From PHBD01 sp964578535 (lineage in GTDB: Bacteria > Desulfobacterota > Syntrophia > Syntrophales > PHBD01): 52,611 nt of DNA. A model generated the notes under the pieces. It saw only the letters and a program-made list of their open reading frames with translations, ran no database searches and had not been told where the DNA came from. This document shows positions 27,475-35,913 of this stretch, piece by piece (position 1 is the first letter of the stretch; each line of letters begins with the position of its first letter). The DNA lies in assembly GCA_964578535.1 (NCBI GenBank), contig CAZODI010000025.1, positions 1 through 52,611 of the forward strand, read 5' to 3'. A program made the translations under genes and the position numbers.

Positions 27475-29328
27475 ATGACCCCAGCAGCGACACAGATGAT
27501 GACATTCCCGATCGGCGAGACTCCCCTCTTCAGGGAAGGATCCATGCCGGCGGGCGCTCCCGTGAAATCTCCCGACGGCTTTGCGGCGGTCGGGAAAGAC
27601 CGGGCTTCACGTCCGGCCGGATCCGGGGAGGGTTCTTTTTCCCGCATTCTCGCCGAGCAGACGGCGGAGCCGAAGCAGGCGGCCGAGGGAGAAGAAAAGG
27701 CCGCGATCACCGGTCCCGCCTGTGCGGAGCCCATCGTTCACGAAACGGAAGAAAACACCGGGAAGGCCTCCGACGGGGAAAAGACAGAATCCGTCCCGAC
27801 GGACGCTCTTGCCCTTCTCCAGGCCCAGCCCGTCCTTCCACCCGTTCCGCTCCCCACCGGGCAGGCGGAGGAAGTGGAAGCTGGAATCGGGTCGACAGGC
27901 GCGGTTCCCGTCGCGGACTCCTCCAACGCTTCCGGACCGGATGCCACCGGGAAAATTTTTCCCGCCCCGCCGGTTGCCGAGGGAATGCCCGCCCCTGTCG
28001 AGACGGCAGGTCCCGCGACCGTGACGGACGATCCGGCAGCAGCGGCAGCCGTGGACCAGAGACTCCTCGACACACGTTCCGGCCCGGCCGGGAAGAAGGC
28101 GGTGGAGACCATGGAATCGGCCGCCGCAACGAAAACAGAAAAGAATTCCGACGCCGCCGTTATGACTGCCCGGTTTGACGACGGCTCCGCACTCCGGCCG
28201 GCCGAAGAGAACGCTCCGGCCGCGGGATCCGGAAAAGCAGAGAAGCCTGCCACTCCGAATCCCTCCGCCGCCCGGGCGAACGGCCCGGTTGAAGGCGAGG
28301 AGGCGACGGAGATGTTCCGCGCTGCTGTGGTCGAAAAGGGCATGGCCCCTGCAGACAGCGAAGCGGTCGCCGGGACGGAGCAAACGAATCGGCCCGCACG
28401 GAACGCTGCAAAGACGAATGAGGGCCAGCCGGCCGGCTCCCCCTCCCGCGTGGCGGGAGACGCGTTGGAGAACGCGGAATCCGATTCCGCCGCCGCCCCG
28501 GCAGGCCGGCGCACGTCCGGTCCGGATGGATCCCAGGCGGCTGCAAACAGCGGCGTTGTAAAAGACGGAATCCGGACGAAGGGCATCTCCTCCTCCGGCC
28601 CCTTCGAGGTGCGCCGGACGGATGCGGACTCCGCCCAGGCGGCTGCAAAAGGACAGAAAAACAGGCTTGTGGACGCCTCCCAGGCGAAACAGGCGGTCCC
28701 GGACTCCCCGTCCCCGGTGTTCCGGGAAACGGCGGAGCAGGTTTCGCCATCGGGTGTCGAGAAAGCCGTTACCGGCAACTCCGGGGAAGCGCAGGGAGCC
28801 CTGGCGGCTGCAAAGCCTCCGTCTTCCTCCGCGGGAGCCTTTTCGGAGGCCCTTCGCGATCCCTCCGCGGCAGTCCCGAGACAGGCCCACGAAGCCTGGG
28901 CGGCCGCGGCTGAAAAACATGGAACCGACGGGGGACGGGTTCGCATCGTTCTCTCGCCGGACCACCTTGGGACCCTGGACATGGACGTGAGGGTCCGGAG
29001 GGAGGCGGTGGAGATCATGATGTCGGTCCAGCGGGAGGAGTCGCTTCACACCCTGCGGGGACATGCCTCGGATCTCAAGGCGGCGCTCTCCGACCAGGGA
29101 CTCCGGGTGGAGTCGCTTTCCCTGCAGACCTCGGGTCGGGACCTCCAGTCGAACGGCGGGCCTTCCGGGGGATATGGCGGGCTTTACGACGGCCGGAACA
29201 TGAATGAATCGGGCGGCCGCGATGCGGGATCGGGCCGGCAGAACGGGGAATCCGGAGCCGCGGCTCCTCAGGCCGCCGGGACGGCTCCACGGAAGATCGC
29301 CACGGACGGCATCAGCATATTTGCCTGA
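27475..29328 (+). CDS. fliK: Flagellar hook-length control protein FliK
   Basis: A 617-residue protein. The long N-terminal region (about 1-450) is low-complexity and rich in Ala, Glu, Pro and Ser, as expected for the molecular-ruler part. The C-terminal Flg_hook domain (about 465-565) is recognisable: GRVRIVLSPDHLGTLDMDV, then SLHTLRGHASDLKAALSDQG and LRVESLSLQ. It sets hook length and triggers the FlhB specificity switch. The ATG at 27475 follows AAAGGA and the sigma-54 promoter. Its place before flgD and flgE is typical. A second FliK-like gene lies at 48131. Confidence 0.93.
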   Translation: MTPAATQMMTFPIGETPLFREGSMPAGAPVKSPDGFAAVGKDRASRPAGSGEGSFSRILAEQTAEPKQAAEGEEKAAITGPACAEPIVHETEENTGKASDGEKTESVPTDALALLQAQPVLPPVPLPTGQAEEVEAGIGSTGAVPVADSSNASGPDATGKIFPAPPVAEGMPAPVETAGPATVTDDPAAAAAVDQRLLDTRSGPAGKKAVETMESAAATKTEKNSDAAVMTARFDDGSALRPAEENAPAAGSGKAEKPATPNPSAARANGPVEGEEATEMFRAAVVEKGMAPADSEAVAGTEQTNRPARNAAKTNEGQPAGSPSRVAGDALENAESDSAAAPAGRRTSGPDGSQAAANSGVVKDGIRTKGISSSGPFEVRRTDADSAQAAAKGQKNRLVDASQAKQAVPDSPSPVFRETAEQVSPSGVEKAVTGNSGEAQGALAAAKPPSSSAGAFSEALRDPSAAVPRQAHEAWAAAAEKHGTDGGRVRIVLSPDHLGTLDMDVRVRREAVEIMMSVQREESLHTLRGHASDLKAALSDQGLRVESLSLQTSGRDLQSNGGPSGGYGGLYDGRNMNESGGRDAGSGRQNGESGAAAPQAAGTAPRKIATDGISIFA

Positions 29329-29361
29329 ACGGATACAGACCATACACAAGAGGGAGACACC

Positions 29362-29751
29362 ATGAGCGTAACGGGCGTTAACGGAACCGGAACCACCACA
29401 TCGACCGCGTCGACCACATCGACGTCGAGCCTGGGGAAGGAGGCGTTCCTCCAGATGCTGGTGGCCCAGCTGAAGTACCAGGATCCTTTGAACCCGGCGG
29501 ACGGAACGGAATTCGCTTCGCAGCTCGCCCAGTTTTCCAGCCTGGAGCAGCTCACCAACCTGAACGACAGCATCGAGAGCCTGGCCATGGATACCAACAG
29601 CCTGCAGGCGGTCAATCTCATCGGGAAGACCGTTGCGACGGACAGCCTGTCCGGGACGGTGACGGCGGTGAGTTTCCAGGACGGCTCCGTTTCCCTGACC
29701 CTGGACAGCGGAGAAGAAGTGGCCTTCAGCGACGTGACCTCCGTCTCGTAG
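29362..29751 (+). CDS. flgD: Hook cap/assembly protein FlgD, short form
   Basis: A 129-residue FlgD. It has a Thr/Ser-rich N-terminus and then the invariant LGKEAFLQMLVAQLKYQDPL and FASQLAQFSSLEQL motifs. It ends about 90 residues earlier than the enteric protein, keeping only a few beta strands after residue 80. Short FlgD proteins are known elsewhere (e.g. Bacillus), so this is not a truncation: the stop is followed directly by the flgE leader. It caps the growing hook. Confidence 0.94.
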   Translation: MSVTGVNGTGTTTSTASTTSTSSLGKEAFLQMLVAQLKYQDPLNPADGTEFASQLAQFSSLEQLTNLNDSIESLAMDTNSLQAVNLIGKTVATDSLSGTVTAVSFQDGSVSLTLDSGEEVAFSDVTSVS

Positions 29752-29799
29752 AAGAAGGACAATTATCAACGATAAAGAATATCTGAAGGAGGTTTCATC

Positions 29800-31017
29800 A
29801 TGTCGAGTTCATTATGGATCGGGGCCACCGGGATGACGGCCGTGGACAAGCAACTGGACGTCATCGGCAACAACCTGGCCAATTCCAGCACCGTCGGATA
29901 CAAGTCAAGCGGCACCCAGTTTTCCAGCATGCTGAGCCAGACCCTCTCGGGCGGCTCCGGCAACATGCAGGTCGGCCAGGGCGTGAGCGTGTCGGCGATC
30001 TCCACCGATTTCAGCCAGGGGTCCTTCCAGAACACCTCCAGCGTCACGGATATGGCGATCGACGGCGAGGGGCTCTTCATCACCCGGGATACCGACAGCG
30101 GCCTGACGTATTACACCCGGAACGGCGCCTTTACGATCGACGAGGACGGCTACCTGGTGAATTCCAACGGCTACCGGGTCCAGGGGAACATGTTCACCAG
30201 CGGGTCGGAGGTCTACAACCTGGGGGACATCAACCTCGAGGGCATCCAGTCGCAGCCGTCGACGACCACGGCCGTCCAGGTCGGGGCCAACCTCAACGCC
30301 CAGGCGGCGACGGGCGACGTCTTCAGCGTCAGCCAGACGGTCTACGGCAATGACGGCGCGGAATACACCATGGCCATCAACTACACCAAGACGGCCAACC
30401 CCCGGGAGTGGAGCATCTCCGGAACCCTGGAGGACGTGAACGGGAACGTCACCAATGCCGCCGCCATCGCGACGCTGGTCACCTTCAATGCGAGCGGCGT
30501 CGTGCAGACGCCCGCGGCGAACGTCGACTTCACCTTCGCCGGCGCCAACATCGGTACCGGCGGGGTCATCAGCTGGGACGTGACGACGGCGGGCGTCGCA
30601 AAGCTCACCGGGTACGCCAGCGACTCGGCCGTCTCGAGCGTCAAGGCCAACGGGTACCCGGCGGGCTCCCTCAACAGCATCTCCGTCGGGGCGGACGGCG
30701 TGATCACGGGGGCCTTCAGCAACGGCCAGACCCAGAAGCTGGCCCGGGTCATGCTGGCGGACTTCGCGAACTACGGCGGCCTGAGCAAGGTCGGCACCTA
30801 CTTCGTGGAGACCGACACGTCCGGGGCGCCGCTGATCAACAACCCCGGCGCCGGGAGCCTCGGGAACATCCAGGCGAGTTCCCTGGAGGTGTCCAACACG
30901 GACGTGGCCGCGGAATTCATCAACATGATCACGGCCCAGCGGGCCTACCAGGCCTGCGCCAAGGTCGTCACCACCGCCAACGACCTCCTGACGGTCCTCA
31001 TGAACATCAAGCAGTAA
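29800..31017 (+). CDS. flgE: Flagellar hook protein FlgE
   Basis: A 405-residue hook subunit. Both termini have axial-protein motifs: LDVIGNNLANSSTVGYKSSG near the start and SNTDVAAEFINMITAQRAYQ near the end. The middle contains Ser/Thr/Asn-rich, variable surface domains. An AAGGAGG ribosome site sits ideally before the ATG. It is the last gene of the fliK operon; a strong hairpin follows its stop. Confidence 0.97.
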   Translation: MSSSLWIGATGMTAVDKQLDVIGNNLANSSTVGYKSSGTQFSSMLSQTLSGGSGNMQVGQGVSVSAISTDFSQGSFQNTSSVTDMAIDGEGLFITRDTDSGLTYYTRNGAFTIDEDGYLVNSNGYRVQGNMFTSGSEVYNLGDINLEGIQSQPSTTTAVQVGANLNAQAATGDVFSVSQTVYGNDGAEYTMAINYTKTANPREWSISGTLEDVNGNVTNAAAIATLVTFNASGVVQTPAANVDFTFAGANIGTGGVISWDVTTAGVAKLTGYASDSAVSSVKANGYPAGSLNSISVGADGVITGAFSNGQTQKLARVMLADFANYGGLSKVGTYFVETDTSGAPLINNPGAGSLGNIQASSLEVSNTDVAAEFINMITAQRAYQACAKVVTTANDLLTVLMNIKQ

Positions 31018-31025
31018 GAATCCTC

Positions 31026-31059
31026 CTCCCCGGGGCCGGGAACCGCCGGTCCCGGGGAG
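31026..31059 (+). terminator. Strong hairpin after flgE (terminator-like)
   Basis: CTCCCCGGGGCCGG and CCGGTCCCGGGGAG pair over 14 positions (one G-U) with a 6-base loop, starting 9 bases after the flgE stop. There is no T-run after it, so it may mark the operon end or protect the abundant hook mRNA rather than be a standard intrinsic terminator. Confidence 0.6.
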
Positions 31060-31066
31060 AATCGAC

Positions 31067-31080
31067 GTCAAAGCCTTGAC
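31067..31080. promoter_or_regulatory. FleQ-box-like palindrome upstream of motA2
   Basis: GTCAA-AGCC-TTGAC is a perfect palindrome with the same 14-base arrangement as the Pseudomonas FleQ box GTCAA-N4-TTGAC. One more C-G pair on each side extends it to 31066-31081. It lies about 100 bases before the -24 element at 31179, a normal distance for an activator bound upstream of a sigma-54 promoter. Binding is inferred. Confidence 0.5.
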
Positions 31081-31178
31081 GGTCTGCCGGCCGCCTCCGC
31101 CTCCACCGTCATTCCATCGTCCCACCATCCCTTGACTCCATCCACGCTCCGCCCGATTCCGCCACGGTTTCCCCCCAT

Positions 31179-31194
31179 TGGTACATGGCTTGCT
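31179..31194 (+). promoter_or_regulatory. Sigma-54 promoter for motA2-fliL-...-fliA operon
   Basis: Reads TGGTAC-ATGGC-TTGCT, a strong -24/-12 match. Transcription would start near 31205, about 49 bases before the GTG of the second motA. No other strong promoter was seen until 49702, so it may drive about 18 kb. Confidence 0.88.
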
Positions 31195-31253
31195 TAATGT
31201 CCTGCATGTGACGCCGGGTGCGGCATCAATCGTGGACTTCGGGTAGGCAGCCT

Positions 31254-32021
31254 GTGGATTTTGCAACCATCATCGGCATTATCGGCGCGTTCGGCCTGGT
31301 CATTCTGGCGATGGCCGCCGGCGGCGGGGTGACCTGGTTTCTGGACGGTCCCTCTGCCATGATCGTTCTCGGCGGCACCTTCGGCGCCGCGCTCATCCAC
31401 TACCGGATGTCGGACATGCTCGGGGTCTTCCGGGTCATGAAAAACGCCTTCTTCCGGAAGAACACACGGCCGCCGGAGATGATCCGGCTGATCGTGGAGA
31501 TGTCGCGCACCGCCAGGCGGGACGGCCTCCTGTCCCTGGAGGGCGTGGTGACCCGCCAGCGGGACCCCTTCCTGACGAAGGCGGTCCGCCTGATGGTGGA
31601 CGGCCTCGAACCGGAGAAGGTCTCCGGCATCCTGGAAACGGAGCTGGACTGGCTGGCGGAGCGGCACCGGAAGGGGGCGGAGATCATGACCAGCATGGGA
31701 CAGTTCGCACCGGCCATGGGCATGATGGGTACGCTCATCGGGCTGGTGCAGATGCTCATGAAGATGAACGATCCCTCCGCCATCGGCCCGTCCATGGCGA
31801 TTGCGCTCGTGACGACGTTTTACGGCCTGATCCTCGCCAACCTGGTCTTCCTCCCCATCGCGGGGAAGCTCCGGACGAGAAGCGGCGAGGAGATGCTGGT
31901 GAAGCAACTGATCATTCAAGGCGTTCACGCCATCCAGTCGGGGGACAATCCGCGGATTGTCGAACAGAAGCTGCATGCCTTCATCGCTCCCCGGGAACGG
32001 AGATCCCGCTACGATGAGTAG
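31254..32021 (+). CDS. motA: Second MotA-type stator subunit
   Basis: A 255-residue MotA of the shorter (MotP/PomA-like) length class. Four membrane helices are visible: two in the first 55 residues and two around 150-210. The motifs FAPAMGMMGTLIGLVQML and YGLILANLVFLPIAGKL hold the torque-coupling prolines. It differs strongly from the MotA at 14018, so it is not a recent duplicate. The GTG start is chosen because the upstream frame contains no sensible start or ribosome site. It overlaps the next gene by 8 bases. The ion used, H+ or Na+, cannot be told. Confidence 0.93.
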   Translation: MDFATIIGIIGAFGLVILAMAAGGGVTWFLDGPSAMIVLGGTFGAALIHYRMSDMLGVFRVMKNAFFRKNTRPPEMIRLIVEMSRTARRDGLLSLEGVVTRQRDPFLTKAVRLMVDGLEPEKVSGILETELDWLAERHRKGAEIMTSMGQFAPAMGMMGTLIGLVQMLMKMNDPSAIGPSMAIALVTTFYGLILANLVFLPIAGKLRTRSGEEMLVKQLIIQGVHAIQSGDNPRIVEQKLHAFIAPRERRSRYDE

Positions 32022-32706
32022 GAACGGACAGAGACAATCGAATCCCGTGGAATCGCCGGTGGCGGTCTGGCAGGCCTCTTATGCGTCCCTGGCCATGATC
32101 CTGGTGGTCTTCTTCGTCATGCTGGTCTCCTATTCCCAGATCTCCGGACGGTCGGCTCTGCAGATCCGGGCCGCCCTCGGGGGAAAGGTCGACCGCACCG
32201 CCGGGACGGATAGACCCGGAACCCCGGAAGCCCCGACGATCACGGGAGAGCAGCGCGCCGTCGAGGCGAAGCTCCTTGCGGAGACGGGGGGCGTCCTGCG
32301 GGGCGCTCTGGAAAACGCAAACCTCAGCCGCAGCGCCGTCCTGGAAAGGACCCGCTCGGGATGGAGGATGGTCCTGGGCATGGATGTCCTCTTCACGGAG
32401 GGGCGGGAGACGATCCGGGAACCGGTGCAGCTCCTCCTCCGGGAGGTCGGGAAGGCCGCGGCGAAGGGAAACCTAGCCGTCCGCATCGAGGCCTTCGGCG
32501 CCGCGTCCGGGACCGGAGATGCTTCCGCTTCCTGGGCGACGCCGGCCCTGCGGGCCGCAAGCCTGATCGAGTTTCTGGAAGAGGACGGAGCCCGCGTCCC
32601 CGTGTCCATCCGGGGGAGCCGGGCGGCGAAGCCCGCTGCGGGATCTTCCGCGGATTCCCCGGAAGAGATGGTCGTTTCCCTTGTCCTGCCGGAGGCGGAG
32701 AGATGA
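32014..32706 (+). CDS. MotB-like protein lacking the ion-binding Asp
   Basis: A 230-residue protein with one N-terminal transmembrane helix (about 22-45) and a C-terminal part that resembles a worn OmpA-like domain. In the membrane motif WQASYASLAMILVVFFVML, the residue aligned to the essential Asp of MotB (Asp31 at 13107-13997, Asp26 in the next gene) is Ser25. The C-terminal domain lacks a GHTD motif. It lies between motA and a second MotB-like gene, overlapping both (8 and 4 bases). It is probably not an ion-conducting subunit by itself, but could pair with the next protein as a heterodimer. Confidence 0.8.
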   Translation: MSRNGQRQSNPVESPVAVWQASYASLAMILVVFFVMLVSYSQISGRSALQIRAALGGKVDRTAGTDRPGTPEAPTITGEQRAVEAKLLAETGGVLRGALENANLSRSAVLERTRSGWRMVLGMDVLFTEGRETIREPVQLLLREVGKAAAKGNLAVRIEAFGAASGTGDASASWATPALRAASLIEFLEEDGARVPVSIRGSRAAKPAAGSSADSPEEMVVSLVLPEAER

Positions 32707-33419
32707 CGGGGACGGGGCGCAGGCAGCCGGAGCGGGATGACTCCGGGAAGCAGGCCAGCTGGATGCTGACGTTCAACGATCTCATGACGCTGCTTCTGAC
32801 ATTTTTCATCCTGCTCCTGGCGTTCTCGACGCTCCAGCCCCAGAAGGCGTCGCAGGCCGCCGCGTCGGCCGTGTCGGCCCTCGGGGCGCAGCGGACGGGA
32901 GGAAACGCCCTGGAGTGGTTTGTCCGGCCCTATGTGGACCGTGAGATCGAGGCACAAAAATCCCGGAAAGGGGCCACCCGTCCCGGCGACATCGTGCGGG
33001 ACCGGCAGTCCGTCGTTGCGTCGGCCCTGGCGGCGCTCCCGGGGGCACGGCTCGATGCCGCAACCGGTGGATTCACCGTGCACCTGCCCTCACCCGGCCT
33101 GTTCGAGGGGGAATCCCTCAAGCCGGGGCCGGCCCTGAAGGCGGTCCTTGACCGGCTGGCGGCCGTGTCGAAGGCCGGCGGCGCGAGGGTGGTCGTGACG
33201 GCCGGGGAGGAGATTCGAGGACCCGGGGAATCCGGCGGGGAACGCCGCAGGCAGTCGATTCTCCGGTCCGATGCGGTGGCCCGATACCTGTATGAAGCGG
33301 GAGGAATCCCGATGGAACGGATCTCCATCGCCTGGGCCGGGACGCCCGGCGGGGAGACGGACCGGCGACCGGACACGGCCACCGGGGCAATCCGGCTGGC
33401 CGTCGCTTTTCCCGGATAA
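32703..33419 (+). CDS. motB: Second MotB-type stator subunit
   Basis: A 238-residue MotB-family protein. The membrane helix carries Asp26 in WMLTFNDLMTLLLTFFILLL, a textbook MotB segment. The C-terminal domain follows the OmpA pattern with LRSDAVARYLYEAGG and a final strand, but the usual GHTD is replaced by TAGEE, so peptidoglycan binding may be altered. It starts with ATG overlapping the previous stop (ATGA). A longer open frame reaching to 32361 is a shadow of the previous gene. Confidence 0.88.
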   Translation: MTGTGRRQPERDDSGKQASWMLTFNDLMTLLLTFFILLLAFSTLQPQKASQAAASAVSALGAQRTGGNALEWFVRPYVDREIEAQKSRKGATRPGDIVRDRQSVVASALAALPGARLDAATGGFTVHLPSPGLFEGESLKPGPALKAVLDRLAAVSKAGGARVVVTAGEEIRGPGESGGERRRQSILRSDAVARYLYEAGGIPMERISIAWAGTPGGETDRRPDTATGAIRLAVAFPG

Positions 33420-33479
33420 GACGGGCTTTCACGAGGCGGGGCAGGAAAAGGAATAAAAAAGAGCGCGTCTGGAGGACTC

Positions 33480-33968
33480 ATGGCAGCGGAAAAGAAACAG
33501 GAAGAGAAAGAAGAGAAGAAAGACGGGGAACAGAAAAAATCCTTTCCCGTCAAGGCGATCGTCATCGGTCTCCTGGTGCTGGTTGTACTGGGCGCCGCCG
33601 GGGGCGGAGGCTTCTGGTTCTATACCCAGCAGACCGCGAAGAAGGAGGCGGCGCCGAAGCCCGCCGTTGCCGTGATGTGGGCGATGGATCCGTTCATCGT
33701 CAACCTCATGGATAACAACGGGGAGCGGTATCTGAAGCTGGCCATCCAACTGGAGATCTCGGATCCCAAGGGGGTTGCCGAACTGGACCAGATGAAGCCG
33801 AAGCTCCGGGACAACGTGCTGGACCTCCTGTCGGCGAAGTCCGTCAAGGAACTGATGGACATGGCGGGAAAGCAGCGCCTGCGGGAGGAGATCGCCATGC
33901 GGCTGAATACCTTCCTGACCACGGGGAAGGTGTCCAAGGTCTATTTCACCGAGTTCGTGATCCAGTAG
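33480..33968 (+). CDS. fliL: Flagellar basal body-associated protein FliL
   Basis: A 162-residue FliL. A highly charged Lys/Glu N-terminus (1-22) precedes one transmembrane helix (about 23-44), then the periplasmic FliL domain with MDPFIVNLMDNNGERYLKLA and the ending VSKVYFTEFVIQ. FliL forms a ring around stators and affects torque. It follows the second stator genes and precedes fliM, the usual order. A GGAGG ribosome site lies 4 bases before the ATG. Confidence 0.95.
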   Translation: MAAEKKQEEKEEKKDGEQKKSFPVKAIVIGLLVLVVLGAAGGGGFWFYTQQTAKKEAAPKPAVAVMWAMDPFIVNLMDNNGERYLKLAIQLEISDPKGVAELDQMKPKLRDNVLDLLSAKSVKELMDMAGKQRLREEIAMRLNTFLTTGKVSKVYFTEFVIQ

Positions 33969-33998
33969 GCAAGCGGAGCGGCCAGGCCGGCCGGAAAA

Positions 33999-34016
33999 CC
34001 CGGGAGGAAGCCCGGG
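33999..34016 (+). repeat. Inverted repeat between fliL and fliM
   Basis: CCCGGG-AGGAAG-CCCGGG forms a 6-bp stem with a 6-base loop in the 84-base gap before fliM. No T-run follows. Its role is unclear; it may influence fliM expression relative to fliL. Confidence 0.45.
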
Positions 34017-34052
34017 ACCGATCATGCAGTGTATGTCAAGGCAAAGTGAGCC

Positions 34053-35060
34053 ATGTCGCATATCCTGACCCAGGAAGAGGTGGACGCCCTTCTGAGGGGC
34101 ATCTCCGGCGGGGAAATCGAGACGGATGTCCAGGTCTCCTTCGATCCCAACGACGCGATTCCCTACGATCTGACCAGCCAGGACCGGATCATCCGCGGCC
34201 GGATGCCGACCCTGGAGATGATCAACGAGAAGTTCGCCCGGATGTTCCGGGCAACCATGTCCTCGCTGCTCCGGCGCGTCGCCAGCGTGAGCGCGGTCTC
34301 CGTGGACATGATCAAGTTCGGCGAGTTCCTCAAGACCCTGCCCGTTCCCACCAGCCTGCACCTGTTCCGGATGGATCCCCTGCGGGGGAACGCCCTGTGC
34401 GTGGTGGAGGCCAAGGTCATCTTCATGCTGGTGGACATCATCTTCGGGGGATCCGGGAAGGACTTCTTCAAGATCGAGGGCCGCGAATTCACCGCCATCG
34501 AGAGCAGCGTCATCCGCAAGGTCGTCATCAACGCCCTGGAGGACCTGGAGAAGGCCTGGCGGGCCCTCCTGGACGTCAAGATCGTCTATCAGCGCTCGGA
34601 GATCAATCCGCAGTTCGTCCAGATCGTCGCCCCGACGGACGTGGTCGTGGTGATCCAGTTCGAGATCGAAGTGGAATACTCCTCGGGGATCATGACCCTC
34701 TGCATCCCTTACTCGACCCTCGAACCCGTGAGGGAACGGCTGCAGGCGGGCTTCCAGAGCGAGCAGCTCGAGGTGGACAAGGGCTGGGTCGATCGGCTCC
34801 GGAAAAACATCGCCAAGTCCCAGGCGGAAATCGCCGTGGAGCTGGGAAGCACGGAGATCTCCGGCCGGGACGTTGTGAACATGAAGCCGGGGGACGTCAT
34901 TCCCCTGGACCAGTACGCCTCCGACGCCATGACGGTGTTCGTGGAGGGCATCCCCAAGTACCGGGGTTACCCCGGAATATACAAGGGCAATCAAGCCGTC
35001 AGGATTTCTGAGGTGATCCTGGCGAAAGGGGGACAGGAAGATGGAGCAGAAGGAAATTGA
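34053..35060 (+). CDS. fliM: Flagellar motor switch protein FliM
   Basis: A 335-residue switch protein of normal length. The N-terminus has the CheY-P-binding motif LTQEEVDALLRG. The middle domain matches CheC-type folds, and the C-terminal SpoA-like domain ends near residue 330. FliM forms the C-ring with FliG and FliN. The end overlaps fliN by 20 bases. The ribosome site is weak, so the exact start is slightly uncertain, but the N-terminal motif fits it well. Confidence 0.97.
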   Translation: MSHILTQEEVDALLRGISGGEIETDVQVSFDPNDAIPYDLTSQDRIIRGRMPTLEMINEKFARMFRATMSSLLRRVASVSAVSVDMIKFGEFLKTLPVPTSLHLFRMDPLRGNALCVVEAKVIFMLVDIIFGGSGKDFFKIEGREFTAIESSVIRKVVINALEDLEKAWRALLDVKIVYQRSEINPQFVQIVAPTDVVVVIQFEIEVEYSSGIMTLCIPYSTLEPVRERLQAGFQSEQLEVDKGWVDRLRKNIAKSQAEIAVELGSTEISGRDVVNMKPGDVIPLDQYASDAMTVFVEGIPKYRGYPGIYKGNQAVRISEVILAKGGQEDGAEGN

Positions 35061-35517
35061 CGATCTCCTGAAGGGAATCGATCTGGGGGAGGAAGGCGGC
35101 GGCGGGGAAGCGGCGAAGCCGGAGGAAGATCTCACCTGGGACGACGTCCAGGAAGAGATGGCCCTTTCGCAGACCAAGAAGCCGCCGGCAGAGGTCAGCG
35201 CGGTCAACTTCCAGGAGATCCAGCCCACCGCCCAGCCGGCGATGGACCCGAAAAAGTCCCTCGACCTGGATTTCATCCTCGACATTCCGCTGACGCTGAA
35301 CGTCGAACTGGGGAGGAACCGCATGCTCATCAGCGACCTGCTCCAGCTGGGCCAGGGCTCGGTGATCGAGCTGGCCAAGCTTGCCGGGGAACCGATGGAC
35401 GTCTATGTGAACCAGCGCCTCATCGCCCGGGGGGAAGTGGTCGTGGTGAATGAAAAATTCGGCATCCGGCTGACGGACATCGTCTCCCCGGTGGACCGGA
35501 TCAACAACCTGCGCTGA
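35041..35517 (+). CDS. fliN: Flagellar motor switch protein FliN
   Basis: A 158-residue FliN. The C-terminal SpoA domain (about 75-158) has LDFILDIPLTLNVELGR, LLQLGQGSVIELAKLAGEP and FGIRLTDIVSP. The N-terminal extension starts MEQKEIDDLLKGI, similar to the EIDALL CheY-binding peptide of FliM and FliY; plain FliN usually lacks this. It overlaps fliM, so equal production is likely. It could be intermediate between FliN and FliY, but no CheC-like phosphatase domain is present. Confidence 0.96.
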   Translation: MEQKEIDDLLKGIDLGEEGGGGEAAKPEEDLTWDDVQEEMALSQTKKPPAEVSAVNFQEIQPTAQPAMDPKKSLDLDFILDIPLTLNVELGRNRMLISDLLQLGQGSVIELAKLAGEPMDVYVNQRLIARGEVVVVNEKFGIRLTDIVSPVDRINNLR

Positions 35518-35520
35518 GGG

Positions 35521-35913
35521 ATGACCGTGGACTTCAGTTTCTTTTCGGCACTCCTGAAAATGCTCTTCGCCCTGGCGATCGTACTGGGACTCCTGATCGG
35601 ATCCGTCTATTTTCTCAAGCGGTTCATGGCGCCCGCGGGCGTCGATCCGGAAGGGCAGCTGATCCGGATCCTGGCGACCCGCTCCCTGGGACCGAAGAGC
35701 AGCATCTTAGTGGTGGACATCATGGGCAAGGTCGTGGCGCTGGGCGTCACGGGCTCCCAGATCTCCACGATTACCGACCTGGACGATCCTTCCATCGTCG
35801 AGCGGCTGCAACCCCGGGCGGGAACCCCGGTGTCGCCCCTTCCGATGTCCCTGGATCGGTACCGCAAGCTCTTGAAATCGTTCACGTCGCCCAGGAAAGG
35901 CGGCAAGCCATGA
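35521..35913 (+). CDS. fliO: Flagellar export protein FliO
   Basis: A 130-residue protein with one N-terminal membrane helix (about 8-31) and the small cytoplasmic domain typical of FliO, with IRILATRSLGPKSSILVVDI as the best motif. FliO helps assemble the FliP ring. It starts 4 bases after fliN and overlaps fliP by ATGA. FliO is poorly conserved, so the name rests on this motif plus place. Confidence 0.92.
   Translation: MTVDFSFFSALLKMLFALAIVLGLLIGSVYFLKRFMAPAGVDPEGQLIRILATRSLGPKSSILVVDIMGKVVALGVTGSQISTITDLDDPSIVERLQPRAGTPVSPLPMSLDRYRKLLKSFTSPRKGGKP

Noticed and set aside
29362..29751. flgD as a truncated or frameshifted gene
   Set aside because: Short FlgD proteins occur naturally; the stop is followed directly by the flgE leader and no remaining FlgD domain is seen in another frame.
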